Shown piece after piece: positions 16,003-24,193 of a stretch of 64,000 nucleotides of DNA (positions are counted from its first letter, which is position 1; each line of letters starts with the position of its first letter). The notes under the pieces were generated by a model. That model searched no databases and had not been told where the DNA came from. It saw only the letters and a list, made by a program, of their open reading frames with translations. This DNA comes from UBA1081 sp964613045 (lineage in GTDB: Bacteria; Bacillota; Clostridia; Oscillospirales; Acutalibacteraceae). Location of the stretch: positions 1 through 64,000 of the forward strand of contig CAZTFS010000002.1 of NCBI GenBank assembly GCA_964613045.1. Reading direction: 5' to 3'. The position numbers and the translations under genes were made by a program.

Positions 16003-17181
16003 ATGACTGAAAGACTTTTTGAAAAAGATGCTTATTGCAGAAGTTTCACTGCAGATGTACTTTCCTGTGAAGAAAAAGACGGGTTTTATTATGTCGTTCT
16101 AAATAAAACTGCATTTTTCCCCGAAGGCGGAGGTCAGGCTCCGGACCAAGGCACAATTAACAGTGCAAATGTCCTTGATGTTCAGGAAAAAGACGGAATG
16201 GTTTATCATAAAACAGATAAAGCCTTTCAAACGGGTGAAAAGGTGAAGTGTGAGCTTGACTGGAATTTGCGTTTTTCGAGAATGCAGAGCCATTCGGGGG
16301 AACATATTGTATCAGGTATCGTGCATAGCCTTTTCGGCTATGACAATGTGGGCTTCCATATGAGTGAAAAAACTATGACCGTTGATTTCAGCGGACCTCT
16401 CACTGCTGAAGACATTGAAAAAGTTGAACTTGAATCAAACAAGGCGATTTACAAAAATGCACCCGTTACAGCATCTTATCCCACAAAAGAGGAACTTATA
16501 AATACAGATTACAGAAGCAAAATCGAACCAAGAGACGGCATAAGACTTATCACAATTGAGGGTATCGACTGCTGTGCATGTTGTGCTCCGCATCCTGCAT
16601 TTACAGGTGAAATCGGAATCATAAAAATAATCGATTTTTGTCCGCACAAAAAAGGAACAAGAATCGAAATGGTTGCGGGAATCAATGCTTTTTATGATTA
16701 TTCGACACTTCATTCATCAGCTAAGCAGGTTATGAATCTGCTTTCAGCAAAAAGAAACAGTATTGCCGATTTTGTTGAAAAACTTCAGGAAACTGCAAAC
16801 TATCTCAAATCCGAAAACGGTAAGCTTTCAAGAAAACTTGCTCTCGCCGAACTTCAGACTGTAAACATCAACGGCTGTGCCTATTCAATTGGCAAGAATA
16901 TGTCCTATGATGACCTGAGAGCCTGTTCAAACAATCTAATTGAAAGCGGAATAAGAAAGTGCATTCTTCTTTCGGAAACAGAAGAAAACAGCTATATTTA
17001 TGTCGTTAGCAGTTCTGAAAACGATGTCAGAACTATCGTTAGCTGCCTTAACAGCACTTTTAACGGTAAAGGCGGCGGAAGAGATAACTATGCTCAGGGC
17101 AAGCTTTCGGCATCGTCTGATGATGATCTGAAGATTTCTGTTGAAAAATTTTTCAACAATAAACAGATAATTGAATTCTGA
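16003..17181 (+). CDS. Alanyl-tRNA editing protein AlaX-L
   Basis: A free-standing editing factor that hydrolyses Ser- or Gly-tRNA-Ala. ATG at 16003 is preferred over 15994 because AAGGA lies nine bases upstream of it but only touching the first ATG. In 392 residues it has the AlaRS second additional domain: FFPEGGGQ with the glycine motif, the zinc motif HSGEH, and the CxxxH half in CCACCAPHP, then a coiled-coil helix (about 240-285) and a DHHA1-like end with GGGRDNYAQG. That is the long AlaX class. Its position after the aspS-gat operon is thematic (tRNA charging quality) but it has its own upstream terminator and probably its own expression. Confidence 0.9.
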   Translation: MTERLFEKDAYCRSFTADVLSCEEKDGFYYVVLNKTAFFPEGGGQAPDQGTINSANVLDVQEKDGMVYHKTDKAFQTGEKVKCELDWNLRFSRMQSHSGEHIVSGIVHSLFGYDNVGFHMSEKTMTVDFSGPLTAEDIEKVELESNKAIYKNAPVTASYPTKEELINTDYRSKIEPRDGIRLITIEGIDCCACCAPHPAFTGEIGIIKIIDFCPHKKGTRIEMVAGINAFYDYSTLHSSAKQVMNLLSAKRNSIADFVEKLQETANYLKSENGKLSRKLALAELQTVNINGCAYSIGKNMSYDDLRACSNNLIESGIRKCILLSETEENSYIYVVSSSENDVRTIVSCLNSTFNGKGGGRDNYAQGKLSASSDDDLKISVEKFFNNKQIIEF

Positions 17182-17231
17182 TAAAAACAGTGTTACAATA
17201 AAAATGCCAAGTAATAAAAAGAGGTAATATC

Positions 17232-18068
17232 ATGAAGCATGAACGACTTGAATTGAAAAATTATTTTGATTTCTTAGGCGAAAATAATGCTGATCCTACG
17301 CTTGATATTTATTTGCCTTATAACATGGTTGAAATGAACAGGCAAAATCAGAAAAGACCGTGTATGCTGATATGTCCCGGAGGCGGATACGGCGGCTGTT
17401 CCGAGCGTGAATGGGAACCTGTTGCACTTCACTTTCTGCCGGAGGGCTTCAATTGTTTTGTTCTGAAATATTCCTGTGCTCCGCACCGTTTCCCGACTCA
17501 GATACGTGAAGTAGCGGCTGCTATGGAGCTTATCTGCAGCAAGGCAGAGGAATGGAACTGTGATACTGATAAGGTCGCAATAATGGGGTTCTCTGCGGGC
17601 GGACATCTTGCCGCACACTATTCAACAATGTATGATTGTAAAGAAGTCCGAGATGTATTCCCCGAAAGCAAGCCGGTAAATGCGACAGTTCTTTCTTATC
17701 CTGTTATTACGGCTGATTTTACCTGCACACATCAGGGCAGTTTTCTTAATCTGTTAGGACACGCACCTGAGAATAAAGAGCAGGAAGATTATTTTTCCTG
17801 CAACAAGAATGTTGACGCCGATACTCCTCCTGCATTTTTATGGCATACTGCAGAGGACGGTGCTGTTCCCGTAGTCAACAGTATTTTGTATGCAAATGCA
17901 CTTATTGAAAATAACGTGCCGGTTGAATTACATATTTATCCTTACGGAGGACATGGTTTGTCCACATGCGACAAACACACCGTTGATGATGTAACGGATG
18001 TTATTGCTTACAACAGCGTATGGATGGACAGTCTTAAACGTTGGCTTAAATTGATGTTTGATTTATAA
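17232..18068 (+). CDS. Alpha/beta-hydrolase esterase (BD-FAE / acetyl esterase-like)
   Basis: A 278-residue cytoplasmic serine hydrolase. The oxyanion-hole motif PGGGYGGCSEREWEP follows MLIC, the nucleophile elbow is GFSAGGH, the acid is probably the Asp in TAEDGAVPV, and the His lies in YGGHGLS. These fit the small feruloyl/acetyl-xylan esterase-like family often coded with glycan hydrolases. AGAGGT precedes the ATG. It is followed after three bases by the beta-helix gene and then by another hydrolase, forming an apparent three-gene operon, so removal of acetyl or acyl groups from a glycan is a reasonable inference. Confidence 0.8.
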   Translation: MKHERLELKNYFDFLGENNADPTLDIYLPYNMVEMNRQNQKRPCMLICPGGGYGGCSEREWEPVALHFLPEGFNCFVLKYSCAPHRFPTQIREVAAAMELICSKAEEWNCDTDKVAIMGFSAGGHLAAHYSTMYDCKEVRDVFPESKPVNATVLSYPVITADFTCTHQGSFLNLLGHAPENKEQEDYFSCNKNVDADTPPAFLWHTAEDGAVPVVNSILYANALIENNVPVELHIYPYGGHGLSTCDKHTVDDVTDVIAYNSVWMDSLKRWLKLMFDL

Positions 18069-18071
18069 GAT

Positions 18072-19709
18072 ATGAATGAATTAAGTAATATATTTTTTGA
18101 TATTCAGAACGGTGCCGGCATTGTTCTTGAAAAAAACAAAATATACCATGTCAGACAGGACGATTCCTTTGAATTGTCGGGATATTACTGCACAAACTCT
18201 GCTAAGAAACACGAAAATCCCGACGGAACACGAAGAACTGCAATTTATCTGAACAATAAGCATGATATAACCATCGACGGCAACGGTGCAACGATAATTG
18301 TACACGGAAAAATGACTCCGTTTCTTTTTGATAACTGTCAGAATGTAACAGTCAAAGATATTGCTGTTGATTATGCATGCCCCACAATGGCTGAGTTTAC
18401 GGTTCTTTCTGAGGATAACGGTGTTTATGACATAAAGATCAATTCGGAATGTCTTTTTAGTGTAGCCGGAAGTGATCTGATCTGGCAGGGTGAACCCGAT
18501 AAAAACGGTGAGCCTTACTGGCAGGACAGTTACATAGGAAATCGCAGACTTATAAAGATTTTTGATCCTGTTAGTGAAACATGCAGTGATTTCAGACGTG
18601 AAGATCTGCCTTTTGAAAAAATCGAGCAGATAACGGCAGATACACTGAGGGTTAAATTGAAAAATAAAGAAGTATCGCTGCCTGTAGGCTGCGTTTTTCA
18701 GACACGTAATATTGTCCGTGATCAGACAGGAAGTCTTTTTCAGCGTTGTAAAAATCTGAGTTTTGAACGTCTTCGCATAAAATTTATGCATGGTCTGGGT
18801 ATGGTTTCGCAGTTTTGTGAAAATGTATCGTTCCGTAATTGTGATCTTACACCGGGAGAGGGAAGAACCATTGCCAGTACTGCTGATTTCTTTCAGTTTT
18901 CGGGTTGTAAGGGTAAACTTGTAATTGACGGTTGCAAAGCCCGTGGTGCACAGGACGATTATGTAAATGTTCACGGAACACATCTTAGGATAGTTGAAAA
19001 AAACGATAGTGAAAACAGTATTGTTGTCCGCTTCATGCATAACGAAACATGGGGATTTAAGGCATTTGAATCGGGTGATGAGCTTGAATTTGTCAGATGG
19101 GACACCCTCATTCCTTACGGATGCACAAAGGTTTTGCAGTATAAAAAGAACAATGATACAGACATAAAACTATACCTTGACAGAGCTTTACCCTGCATTG
19201 AAGTTGGTAAAGATGTTGTTGAGAATGCAACATGGACACCTGATTTGTATGTACACAACTGCGATTTCGGACCTACGGCAGGCCGTGGAATACTTTGCAC
19301 TACACGAGGTGAAGTCATTATTGAAAATAACCGATTTCGCAATCTCTGGGGACCAGCATTGCTGATTGAAGATGATTGCAATTTCTGGTTTGAATCGGGC
19401 TATACAAATGAGATAGTATTCAGAAATAATCTCGTTATCGGCTGTGAATACGGCAGTACGTGGGAGTCAGCTCCGTCAATTCGATATTCACCTAAGGTAA
19501 TGAATGAAAATTCTGAAGAATTTGTACACGGTAAACTTGTGTTGACAGGTAATACATTTAAAAATGCATGGAACGGAACACATGCTGTATGGCTTGAGTA
19601 TCTGAGAGAAGCTGAAATTACTGATAATACTTTTGATTCACCTTACACCGTAAAAACTCATTGCGTCGGAAGTGTTACTGACGAAAATAATAAGCATGTT
19701 TCGGAGTGA
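18072..19709 (+). CDS. Right-handed beta-helix protein, GH110-like alpha-galactosidase
   Basis: 545 residues without a signal peptide. Repeated short strands with polar turns (ITIDGNGATIIV, VTVKDIAVDY, LSFERLRIKF, VSFRNCDLTP) indicate a right-handed parallel beta-helix. The cluster TADFFQFSGCKGKLVIDGC...GAQDDYVNVHGTHLRI resembles the active-site region of GH110 alpha-1,3-galactosidases, where the Asp-Asp pair before NVHGT is acidic and conserved. That assignment is from motif memory and needs a profile search; a pectin-lyase-like epimerase is the alternative. There is no good ribosome site in the three bases after the esterase stop, so translation is probably coupled. Confidence 0.62.
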   Translation: MNELSNIFFDIQNGAGIVLEKNKIYHVRQDDSFELSGYYCTNSAKKHENPDGTRRTAIYLNNKHDITIDGNGATIIVHGKMTPFLFDNCQNVTVKDIAVDYACPTMAEFTVLSEDNGVYDIKINSECLFSVAGSDLIWQGEPDKNGEPYWQDSYIGNRRLIKIFDPVSETCSDFRREDLPFEKIEQITADTLRVKLKNKEVSLPVGCVFQTRNIVRDQTGSLFQRCKNLSFERLRIKFMHGLGMVSQFCENVSFRNCDLTPGEGRTIASTADFFQFSGCKGKLVIDGCKARGAQDDYVNVHGTHLRIVEKNDSENSIVVRFMHNETWGFKAFESGDELEFVRWDTLIPYGCTKVLQYKKNNDTDIKLYLDRALPCIEVGKDVVENATWTPDLYVHNCDFGPTAGRGILCTTRGEVIIENNRFRNLWGPALLIEDDCNFWFESGYTNEIVFRNNLVIGCEYGSTWESAPSIRYSPKVMNENSEEFVHGKLVLTGNTFKNAWNGTHAVWLEYLREAEITDNTFDSPYTVKTHCVGSVTDENNKHVSE

Positions 19710-19713
19710 TATT

Positions 19714-20676
19714 ATGATTTTTGATAAACAGATTCTTGATATTTATCGCAGTATGGCTTATACGAGATATGATGAAACGGGAAATGTCTTTTATTTTTCT
19801 GCGGATGATTTTGACGGTCTGAATAAAATTCCTTACGAATTCTGTTCATCAATGGGGCATGCTCTTAAGGGCTATGCTTATTATTACGACGGATATATTC
19901 CCGACAGACTCGTAGTTTTCGATCACGGTATCGGTGGCGGTCATCGCTCATACATGAAAGAGATAGAAATGCTTTGCAGGTACGGTTATAAAGTCTTTTC
20001 TTATGATCATACAGGCTGCATGGAATCGGGCGGCGAAACAACAAACGGAATGGCACAGTCATTGCGTGATCTGAATGATTGCATCTGTTTTCTTAAGAAT
20101 GAAGAAGATTTTAAGGAACTTGAAATATCTGTTATCGGACACAGTTGGGGCGGTTTTGCTTGTCTTAATATTACCGCATTACAGCCCCATATTGCAAAAG
20201 TCGTTGTGCTTTCTGGATTTACTTCTGTTGAAAGATTGATTAATTCCTTTTTCGGCGGAGTTCTCAAGGTCTACCGCAAAAAAGTCATGAAGCTTGAGAA
20301 AAGTTCAAATCCTGAGTTTGCGGATTATGATTCTGTTGAAACGCTCAGCAAAACAAGTGCCGATGTGCTGCTTATCTATTCCGATAACGATAAGGTAGTC
20401 AGAAAAATGCATTATGACACGCTCAGAAATGCACTTGAGACAAAAGAGAACATTAAATTCATTCTCGAACATAATAAAGATCATAATCCGGATTATACAC
20501 AGGATGCAGTCGCATATATGGCAGGATTCATGTCTGAGATGCAGAAGAATGTTAAGAAAAAGCTCCTTGAAACACCGGAACAGAAGAAGAAATTCATATC
20601 GTCCTTTGATTGGGATCGAATGACTGCTCTGGATATGAATGTATGGAACAGTATCATTGAGTTTCTCAATAAATAA
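19714..20676 (+). CDS. Alpha/beta hydrolase of unknown substrate
   Basis: ATG at 19714 follows GGAG from the end of the previous gene; an upstream in-frame ATG would overlap that gene by 38 bases without a ribosome site. The 320-residue protein has the alpha/beta-hydrolase core: LVVFDHGIGGGH oxyanion strand, GHSWGGF nucleophile elbow, LLIYSDNDKVV acid and EHNKDHNP with the His. It resembles lysophospholipase or prolyl-oligopeptidase-like serine hydrolases. As third gene of the esterase/beta-helix operon it may deacylate the same substrate. Confidence 0.72.
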   Translation: MIFDKQILDIYRSMAYTRYDETGNVFYFSADDFDGLNKIPYEFCSSMGHALKGYAYYYDGYIPDRLVVFDHGIGGGHRSYMKEIEMLCRYGYKVFSYDHTGCMESGGETTNGMAQSLRDLNDCICFLKNEEDFKELEISVIGHSWGGFACLNITALQPHIAKVVVLSGFTSVERLINSFFGGVLKVYRKKVMKLEKSSNPEFADYDSVETLSKTSADVLLIYSDNDKVVRKMHYDTLRNALETKENIKFILEHNKDHNPDYTQDAVAYMAGFMSEMQKNVKKKLLETPEQKKKFISSFDWDRMTALDMNVWNSIIEFLNK

Positions 20677-20681
20677 AACAA

Positions 20682-20717
20682 CCCCTTTTCCGCCGATGTG
20701 AACGGAAAGGGGGATTT
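20682..20717 (+). terminator. Bidirectional terminator between hydrolase and LysR gene
   Basis: CCCCTTTTCCG (20682-20692) pairs with CGGAAAGGGG (20703-20712), then ATTTTTA on the plus strand and TGTTTTATT on the minus strand. It serves both convergent genes. Confidence 0.8.
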
Positions 20718-21608
20718 TTACATTCTGAATTCGGCTTTTTTTACATACTCGATGAATGTTGACATACAGCCGGATATCCATTTGTTTTTGTGATATATAA
20801 GTTGCTTCCATATATCTGTTTTTATGTCAGTAACGTCAAGATAAATAAGTTTACCTTCTTTGACTTTTTCGTCAGTAACAAAATCGGGAAGAAAAGAGAT
20901 CATATCCTCTTTTTCAATGATTTTTGTTATGATGTCTGTTCTGCCGATTTCAAGTGCAGGTACAATTTCAATCGATTTCTTAGCCAGTTCTTTGTCAAAG
21001 ATCTTTCTGTAGCCCATTCCTCTTTCAGTCAATATAAATGCTTCCGAAGCTATATCTTCTATTGACAGATTTTTCATCGAGGCAAATCCGGAGTTGGGGT
21101 TTGCCGTAAAATTCATTCTGACAGGCTCTTCTTTAGCTATTATATAATCGCTGTGATATACATGATTATCAAGAGTCATCATTATGTCTGCTTCATTGTG
21201 ATCGAGCATTCTGAACATTGCCACAGTGTCCACATTTGTGAATTTGAGAGATATATTCGGATAGTTTTTACGAAAATCAAGATAATTTGTATTTATCATA
21301 TCTTCGCAGACTGAGTCAGGTGTCACGACATGAATATGTCCCTCAGGAACAGAATCTGCCGTTGAATTTTCTTTAAATTCATCAGTTAACGCTCTGATCT
21401 GATGAGCGTAAGATAAAAGCTCACGGCCACGGTTTGTAAGGGTTATCGTATGGTTGATCCGTTCGAAAAGCATACAGTCAAGTTCTGTTTCCAGTTGTTT
21501 TATCTGAAACGAGACCGTGGACTGAGAATACCCCAGCATTGACGCTGCTTTTGTGAAATTGCCCACCTCCGCAACAGTTATAAATGTGATTAGATTCCTT
21601 ATTTCCAT
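20718..21608 (-). CDS. LysR-family transcription regulator
   Basis: ATG at 21608 (MEIRNLITFITVAE) is chosen because GGAGG lies seven bases before it and overlaps the upstream candidate. The 296-residue protein has the winged helix-turn-helix at 1-60 (NFTKAASMLGYSQSTVSFQIKQLE) and a periplasmic-binding-like effector domain from about 90. It is divergent from the PLP lyase gene across a 114-base region containing direct repeats of ACTATCAA, a plausible operator, so it probably controls that enzyme in response to an amino acid or its breakdown product. Confidence 0.9.
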   Translation of the reverse strand: MEIRNLITFITVAEVGNFTKAASMLGYSQSTVSFQIKQLETELDCMLFERINHTITLTNRGRELLSYAHQIRALTDEFKENSTADSVPEGHIHVVTPDSVCEDMINTNYLDFRKNYPNISLKFTNVDTVAMFRMLDHNEADIMMTLDNHVYHSDYIIAKEEPVRMNFTANPNSGFASMKNLSIEDIASEAFILTERGMGYRKIFDKELAKKSIEIVPALEIGRTDIITKIIEKEDMISFLPDFVTDEKVKEGKLIYLDVTDIKTDIWKQLIYHKNKWISGCMSTFIEYVKKAEFRM

Positions 21609-21655
21609 TTTTGCCTCCATTGAAAAAATTGATTATAACTATCAAAACTATCAAT

Positions 21656-21684
21656 TTGACTAATCCTGATATGTATTATATACT
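21656..21684 (+). promoter_or_regulatory. Promoter of the PLP lyase gene
   Basis: TTGACT (21656-21661) and TATACT (21679-21684) are 17 bases apart. Two copies of ACTATCAA (21639-21646 approximately, and 21648-21655) lie just upstream, where a LysR activator would bind. Confidence 0.65.
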
Positions 21685-21722
21685 AATTGTGATTGAATTT
21701 CAACATAACGGAGGAAAAATAA

Positions 21723-23171
21723 ATGCCCGAAATCAAATTCTATAACAGAGCACCGGTGCCCATGGAAATGCACAAGGTTAAAATAGTTCAGAAACTTACA
21801 CTTCTCCCTGCAAAGGAGCGACTTGCAAAGCTTCGTGAGGCAGGATTTAATACATTTATGCTTCATAATGGTGACATATTTATGGATATGCTCACTGACT
21901 CAGGTGTTAATGCTATGAGTGATAATATGCAGTCAGCCATGCTCAGAGCTGATGATGCTTATGCAGGCAGTGAAACATTTTACCGTATGCGTGACAAACT
22001 TGAGGATATTTTCGGTATCAAGTATGTTCTTCCGGCTCATCAGGGCCGTGCTTGTGAGCATATTATAGCTCAGCGTTTTGTAAAAGAGGGTAACTGTGTT
22101 ATAATGAACTACCATTTTACAACTTCAAAGGCTCATGTTACCCGTCTCGGCGGAAGAGTTGAAGAACTTGTCAAAGATGAAGGACTTGTTTCAAAGAGCG
22201 ATCTTCCTTTCAAGGGCAATATTGATCTTGACAAGGTAAAGGCATGTATTGAAAGGGAGGGTGCAGAGAATATTGCATATATTCGCCTTGAAGCAGGTAC
22301 AAATCTTATCGGCGGTCAGCCCATTTCATACGAAAATATGAAAGAAGCAACAGAACTTGCAAAATCCTACGGTATTCTTACTGTTCTTGATGCGTCTTTG
22401 CTTCAGGATAACCTGTATTTTATCAAGACCCGTGAAGAGTCTATGAAAGATAAATCAATCAGAGAGATCACAAGAATGATTGCGGATCTGTTTGACATCG
22501 TTTATTTCTCGGCACGTAAGTTCGGTTTTGGTCGTGGCGGAGCAATTCTTGTTCGTGATGAAACTCTTTTCCATGAGATGGAAGATTTTGTAACAATGTT
22601 TGAAGGATTCCTTACATACGGCGGTATGTCAGTTAAGGAAATGGAAGCTCTTATTATCGGATTTGAAGAAACAATGGATATGGATATCATATCACAGGGT
22701 CCTCAGTTTATTGCACACTGCGTCAGAGAGCTTGACAAACTCGGTGTTCCTATGATCACCCCGGGCGGCGGACTTGGTGCTCATATTGATGCCCGTGAAG
22801 TAGTAGGTCATATTCCTGCTGAGGAGTATCCTGCAGGTTCTCTTGTTGCAGCTCTCTATCTTTGCGGCGGTATCAGAGGCATGGAAAGAGGAACACTTTC
22901 GGAAGAAAGAAATCCCGATGGAACTGAACATATTGCATCAGTTGAAATGGTCAGACTTGCTTTCCCCAGACGAGTATTTACACTTTCACAGACTGAGTAT
23001 GTTATTGACCGAGTTAAATGGCTTTACGACCACAGACATCTTATCGGCGGCTTAAGATTTGTACATGAGCCTAAGACATTGAGATTCTTCACAGGTAAGC
23101 TTGAAGCTGTATCAGATTGGCCTGAAAAACTCATAGAAGCTTATATCGCAGATTTTGGCGAGGATCAGTAA
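21723..23171 (+). CDS. Tryptophanase/tyrosine phenol-lyase family PLP enzyme (divergent)
   Basis: A 482-residue fold-type I PLP enzyme. It matches the beta-eliminating lyase family through MLTDSGVNAMS, the phosphate loop region AHQGRACEHI, GGQPISYENM, and YFSARKFGFGRGG with the PLP Lys266. Classical tryptophanase and tyrosine phenol-lyase have SAKKD or SGKKD there and DSARFAEN/DATRCVEN around the PLP-nitrogen Asp; this protein has LDASLLQDN, so the Asp stays (Asp223) but the following Arg is Leu. The substrate may therefore differ from Trp or Tyr. CGGAGG precedes the ATG. It is monocistronic and divergent from a LysR gene. Confidence 0.8.
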   Translation: MPEIKFYNRAPVPMEMHKVKIVQKLTLLPAKERLAKLREAGFNTFMLHNGDIFMDMLTDSGVNAMSDNMQSAMLRADDAYAGSETFYRMRDKLEDIFGIKYVLPAHQGRACEHIIAQRFVKEGNCVIMNYHFTTSKAHVTRLGGRVEELVKDEGLVSKSDLPFKGNIDLDKVKACIEREGAENIAYIRLEAGTNLIGGQPISYENMKEATELAKSYGILTVLDASLLQDNLYFIKTREESMKDKSIREITRMIADLFDIVYFSARKFGFGRGGAILVRDETLFHEMEDFVTMFEGFLTYGGMSVKEMEALIIGFEETMDMDIISQGPQFIAHCVRELDKLGVPMITPGGGLGAHIDAREVVGHIPAEEYPAGSLVAALYLCGGIRGMERGTLSEERNPDGTEHIASVEMVRLAFPRRVFTLSQTEYVIDRVKWLYDHRHLIGGLRFVHEPKTLRFFTGKLEAVSDWPEKLIEAYIADFGEDQ

Positions 23172-23183
23172 AATAAAACGAAT

Positions 23184-23211
23184 AAAGGAGCTGAAAAACA
23201 GCTCCTTTTTT
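23184..23211 (+). terminator. Terminator after the PLP lyase gene
   Basis: AAAGGAGCTG (23184-23193) and CAGCTCCTTT (23199-23208) with an A5 loop, then TTT. Confidence 0.85.
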
Positions 23212-23325
23212 AATGGTACGGAAAATGTGTAGATTGAATAAACTTCACAAAATTTCTGTTTTTTTAAATTTATGTTTATGTGTAGCCGTTTTTTTCGGTC
23301 TGCACTTTTTTACATACTCTTTTAT

Positions 23326-24180
23326 TTATTTGAGTCTGTAAGTTCTTATAAAGGTTGAAACAATCTTGTTGTAATCTGAAATATGGAAAACTAATTCGCC
23401 GTTTTCATCTGTTTCTGCACACAGCCCTTCGGTTTCTGTATCAAAACCTGTTGTGTTTCTGTCAAAGAGAAGCTTTACTTCGCCTGTTGCAAGGTCAACT
23501 TCGTAAACAGTTTTGTTTTCTCCTTCGGGGTCGCAGTTGAGGTATGCTTTTCCGTCAAGGACATCGCCTGCCTGAACTCTCTGTAAGGTTTCTGAAAGCT
23601 CAACGGTGTGTGAAAGGCTCATATCGTCGATATTATATACAACAATTCTGTCAGCTTCATTGAACTGTGATGTGTAAAGATAGTTTTCATCTGTTGCACA
23701 CCATGCGATACCGTCTTTGAGATATTCCCAGTCAACAGCATAATATGTGCCTGTATACTCAAGTGTTTCAGCATCGTAGATAAGCACAAGAGGGTGTGTT
23801 TCAGGCTTATTTTCAACGGGAGCATAGATAATGCCGTTCTGAACGGAGATATCACCTATATGGTCATAATCCTGCTGTTTGAATTCAAGGGGGAGTGCAT
23901 CAAGGTTTTCCTTGATAACTTCACCTGTTGACTTGTCAATTATGCCGAGACAGCCTAGCTTAATGCCTGCAAGTGAGCCTGATACATAGAAAAGGTCGTT
24001 TTCTTCTTCAATACCCTGACCGCAGAGAAATGAATCAATAAGTGAAAATCCGAATTCATTTATGATTTCTGCTTCTTCTGTTGCAGGGGGAGTGGGACAG
24101 ATGAGTGATGAAATCATCATTACAAGGGCTGTAAGCGGTGAAAGAACCACTTTAAGATAACTTAATATTGTACCAAACAT
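23326..24180 (-). CDS. Exported propeller-like protein of unknown function
   Basis: 284 residues with an N-terminal hydrophobic segment (about 5-28) as anchor or signal. The rest is made of repeated beta motifs, each with a strand, a D/E-rich turn and a hydrophobic strand (LFYVSGSLAG, IIYAPVENK, YLYTSQFNE, KAYLNCDPE), like a quinoprotein or glutamine-cyclotransferase-type beta-propeller. No catalytic motif is recognised. It lies 13 bases after the propeller/toroid gene, the last in that operon, and shares the anchored-exported style of the ceramidase-like proteins. Confidence 0.6.
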   Translation of the reverse strand: MFGTILSYLKVVLSPLTALVMMISSLICPTPPATEEAEIINEFGFSLIDSFLCGQGIEEENDLFYVSGSLAGIKLGCLGIIDKSTGEVIKENLDALPLEFKQQDYDHIGDISVQNGIIYAPVENKPETHPLVLIYDAETLEYTGTYYAVDWEYLKDGIAWCATDENYLYTSQFNEADRIVVYNIDDMSLSHTVELSETLQRVQAGDVLDGKAYLNCDPEGENKTVYEVDLATGEVKLLFDRNTTGFDTETEGLCAETDENGELVFHISDYNKIVSTFIRTYRLK

Positions 24181-24193
24181 AAAAATTTCCTCC

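Noticed and set aside
18081..19040. 319-codon open frame antisense to the beta-helix gene
   Set aside because: It lies entirely inside a well-supported plus-strand gene, has Cys/Tyr/Thr-rich shadow composition and no ribosome site.
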